DNA from: Terfezia claveryi
Lineage: Eukaryota; Ascomycota; Pezizomycetes; Pezizales; Pezizaceae
Length of the DNA stretch: 18,796 bases
Direction of reading: 5' to 3'
Assembly (NCBI GenBank): GCA_015179025.1
Contig: WHUX01000572.1
Coordinates: 1 to 18,796 of the forward strand
Shown here piece by piece: positions 15,779 through 18,796 of this stretch. Position 1 is the first letter of the stretch, and every line of letters starts with the position of its first letter. Below the pieces are notes generated by a model that saw only the letters and a program-made list of their open reading frames with translations, ran no database searches and was not told the origin of the DNA. A program made the position numbers and the translations under genes.

Positions 15779-18699
15779 TGGAGGGGTGGGGGGTGTTTCT
15801 GTCCGGGGAGAGGGTCATCCGCAGCGGGCTCGATCTCGGAGACATGGACAACCGGATGTCGCTTGATGTCCTTGGGGAACCTCAATCTATAGGCATGAGT
15901 CCCCACAGCTGCTAATACCTTGAAGGGGCCCAGGAACTTATGATCAAGCTTGCGAGAGGGCCGTTCTGTCCGGAAGTGTCTGCCAGAAAGCCATACCTTG
16001 TCTCCAGGCTGGTACCTTGGGGCTGGCAACCGTGATCCGTTGGCATACTCCGCTTGCCTAGCTTGAGCATATACCAGTTCGGCTCTTAGGGTGGAGTGCA
16101 ACTCAGCAATCTCCGTGGCGAACTCCTTAGCTGGGGTGTTCTCCCTGGCCTTGTGCAAAGGTGCTAGAGAGTCCACGAAAGGAGGGTGCCAGCCGTAATT
16201 GGCCAGGAACGGGGAGGTTTTCAGAGACTCCGAGAAATGGTTGTTAGCAGCGAACTCACAGGTTGCCAGCAGCGAAACCCAGTTGTTTTGCTGGTAATTG
16301 ACGTATGCTCTCAGGTACTGCTCCATGATTGCATTCATTCGCTCGGACTGACCATCTGTTTGGGGGTGATACGCCGTGGAGAGGTGTACGTTGATTCCCA
16401 GAAGCTCGCAGAATACCTTCCAGAAGTCCGAGACGAATTGGGGGCCGCGGTCCGAGACGACAGACTTGGGGAGACCATGGTAGCGGAATACATGGTTGAG
16501 GTAGAGGCCGGCGAGGTCCCGGGCAGAACAGGTATCATGGCAAGGTATAACATGCCTCATTTTGGTCAATCGGTCTACTACCATAAGAATAGCGTTAAAC
16601 CCCGAATCCTCCGGCAACCCAGTCACAAAGTCCATGGTTAGGTGTTGCCAAGGCTGGTCTGGGATCTCCAGGGGCTTCAGGGTCCCATAAGGAGCGTGGC
16701 GGACAGGCTTAGCACGCTTGCAAACGTGGCAGTTCCGTACGTACCGCTCCACGTCCTTCCGTTGGTCAATCCATGTGTATTCCCTGGCCAGAAGCTCTAA
16801 TGTTTGGGCCACTCCAGGGTGACCTGCAACCAGGCTGTCATGGTGTTCCTTGATCAATCGAAGGCGCAGCTCTCCTTCCGGCACATACAGCCGTTCGAGG
16901 TGGTAGAGGAGGCCTTCCTGGACGGTATACTCGGCTAGGGAGATCTTGGGGTGGCGGCGCTGGCCGGAATTCACTGCGGCGATGATTTCTCTGACTAGGG
17001 GGTCTCCTTCATAAGCCTGTCTCACCAGTTGTCGGAGGTCGGCTTCCCCGGCAGCCTCGGCCTCAGCTTCCGCATCAGCCTCAGCTAGAACGTTGGCTGC
17101 CAGATCAAGGTTTTCGGGCTTCAATACCACCTGATTTTGGTATTTTAGCCTTTCATCCCCCCTTTAGGGAGGTCACCTGATCTCCTAGTCAAGGCGTCCG
17201 GTTTCCCACCAGCCTTGCCTGGCCGGTATTTGATCTTGAAGTTGAACCGAGATAAGAACTCCGACCACCTGGCCTGCCGTCGGTTAAGCAGTTTGGTGGT
17301 GGTGAAATACTCAAGGTTCTTATGATCGGACAACACCTCGATAATCCCCTTGGCTGATTCCAGGTGAGGCCTCCATTCTTCAAAAGCTCGGACAATGGCC
17401 ATTAATTCCTTATCATAGATCTCGTAATTACACTCCGCCGGAGAGTGCTTTTTTGAGAAGTATGCCACTGGGTGGAGGATGCCGTTCACATACTGGGACA
17501 GGATTCCGGCGGACACATAGTTGGAGGCATCTGTTTCTACGATACACTCGCTGTCGGGGTCGAAGTGGGCCAGGATCGGGGCTGAGCAGAAGGCTTCCTT
17601 GAGTTTCTCGAAGGCAGATTGGGCTTCCAGACCCCACTGGAAGCGTAGGCCCTTTTCCATGCCCTTGGTCTTGGTTAATGCTGTCAGTGGTGCCACGATC
17701 TTCGAATATCCCAGAATGAACCGGCGATAGAAGTTAGCAAAACCCAGGAAGGCCTGTACATCTTTGAGGTTGGCTGGAGTTTCCCACTCCTGGATCGCAG
17801 CAACCTTCGCAGGGTCCATCTGGATGCCCTCCGTGGTGATAATTAGCCCCAGATACTTGACCTTCTGCACATGGAACTCGCATTTTTCCGGCTTCAGATA
17901 TAACCTAGCTCCCTCCAGCTTCTCCAGCACTTGTCGGACGTGGATCTTGTGTTCTGCTAGGGTATCCGAGTAAATGAGGATATCGTCCAGGTAGGCGGTG
18001 CAGAATACGTCCAGAAAGTCCGTAGAGTATCATTGATAAAGTGCTGAAAAGAGGCGGGGGCGTTGGTTAAGCCGAAAGGCATCACATTATACTCAAAATG
18101 GCCATATCGCGTCCGGAAGGCAGTTTTCCACTCCTCCCCCTCGGCGATCCGTACCAGGTTGTAAGCCCCTCTTAAATCCAGTTTGGTGAACCATTTGGCC
18201 TTGGAGAGCCTGGCTAATGTCTCCTGGATTAGGGGTAGGGGGTACCTGTTTTTGACCGTTATCTCGTTTAGGCCCCGGTAATCGACACACAACCGGAGAG
18301 AGCCGTCCGATTTCTTCACGAAAAGCACTGGGGCACCCGCTGGTGAAGAGCTATGGCGAATGAAGCTCTTGTTGAGGTTTTCCTCCAAGTATTTCTTCAA
18401 GGCCTCTAGCTCCACCCGGGACATTCCGTAGAGGGGCCATAGGGGGGGGTCTTACCCTCTATCAGCGGAATAGTATGGTCATATGGCCGGTGGGGTGCGA
18501 GCTTTTCTGCGGCCTTCTCCGAGAACAGGTCGATGAATTTGTGGTATTCGTCCGGTACCATAGACTTCCACTCCTCCTTCGACCGTGTCTTATTAATCTC
18601 CAGGTTCACCTCGTGTATGGACAGGGCATGAGCCTTCAGCTTGTGCCTTCTAGTAAGGTAAGCGAAAGCCCCTGCCCCGATAAAGCTAACATTCAGAGG

Positions 18700-18765
18700 T
18701 TTTTGGGGGCCAGGGGGGACCGGGGGCACAGGGGGAACCGGGGGCACAGGAGGGGCAGGGGGCAC
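18700..18765 (-). repeat. Short tandem repeat coding a Pro-Pro-Val linker
   Basis: Diverged G-rich units of about 9-18 bp on the plus strand encode PPVPPVPPVPP on the minus strand, before the RT region of element 3. Such a repeat is prone to length change and to mis-assembly. Confidence 0.6.
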
Positions 18766-18796
18766 GGGAGAATTAGCGGCATTGATGTGTACGGAC

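Larger units (their letters stand above)
14788..18796 (-). mobile_element. Element 3: GC-rich Ty3/Gypsy chromovirus, 3' part (partial)
   Basis: Minus-strand order: pol from the right edge to 15578, a short 3' untranslated stretch, polypurine tract, 3' LTR. Gag and the 5' LTR lie past 18796. CpG is plentiful throughout, in sharp contrast to element 2 beside it. Its LTR starts inside the cut 5' LTR of element 2, so element 3 is the younger insertion here. Confidence 0.85.
15578..18796 (-). pseudogene. pol: Pol polyprotein of element 3 (RT, RNase H, integrase, chromodomain), 5' end outside window
   Basis: Minus-strand order: a Pro-rich repeat linker (about 18765-18700), a pre-RT region, RT with [45 protein letters not shown] and the YLDD box (about 17975-18010), then RNase H ([25 protein letters not shown]). 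Integrase follows with HHCC near 16830-16730, the two Asp (TMDFVTG, VSDRGPQF) and Glu (HPQTDGQSERMN). A chromodomain (YGRLHYKVKWLGDEETTW) closes at TGA 15578-15580. There are no in-frame nonsense codons within the true frames. The frame changes four times, each fitting the loss of one base in a G/C-rich stretch: near 18434-18437, 18022-18025, 17152-17157 and 15784-15787. It may be an intact gene with assembly errors, or a young pseudogene. All catalytic residues that I can see are present. Confidence 0.85.

Overview
The window looks like repeat-rich, heterochromatin-like DNA of a basidiomycete fungus, probably an agaricomycete. The basis is two chromodomain Ty3/Gypsy (chromovirus) pols, a third Gypsy-like gag, and a decayed gene whose C-terminal half resembles the basidiomycete DUF6532 family. 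I found no rRNA, tRNA, CRISPR array or intact ordinary host gene. These calls come from reading motifs; no database search was possible.

Layout: (1) 1-~2513, minus strand: 5' part of element 1, a decayed gag with a CCHC-like knuckle, its upstream leader and a possible 5' LTR running past the left edge. (2) 2514-2978: AT-rich spacer with two 30-bp hairpin repeats. (3) 2979-3803, plus: a broken gene with a proline-rich start and RG-rich tail. (4) 4223-5564, plus: a broken DUF6532-like gene with one likely intron, cut at its 3' end by element 2. (5) 5565-14787, minus: element 2, a long chromovirus. It has a complete 3' LTR (5565-6202), one gag-pol frame (13695 to ~7734, then one frameshift to 6266) and a 5' LTR of which only 14497-14787 remains. 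(6) 14788-18796, minus: element 3, a GC-rich chromovirus (3' LTR, polypurine tract, pol from chromodomain back to RT) that continues past the right edge.

Relations: element 2 sits in the DUF6532-like gene. Element 3 appears to have inserted into element 2's 5' LTR, which explains why the right LTR copy stops at 292 bp and why element 2 shows no target-site duplication inside the window.

The most unusual object is element 2. By eye it has a single CpG in about 9.2 kb. It carries an extra region of some 400 residues with four canonical zinc knuckles, and a variant fifth, between RNase H and integrase. It also has a 160-codon ORF on the opposite strand between the 5' LTR and gag. Its nine nonsense codons are almost all explainable as C-to-T changes, mainly at CpA, and the four LTR differences are all transitions. 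Element 3 is broken only by four apparent one-base losses, all in G/C-rich stretches, so assembly error must be excluded before calling it dead.
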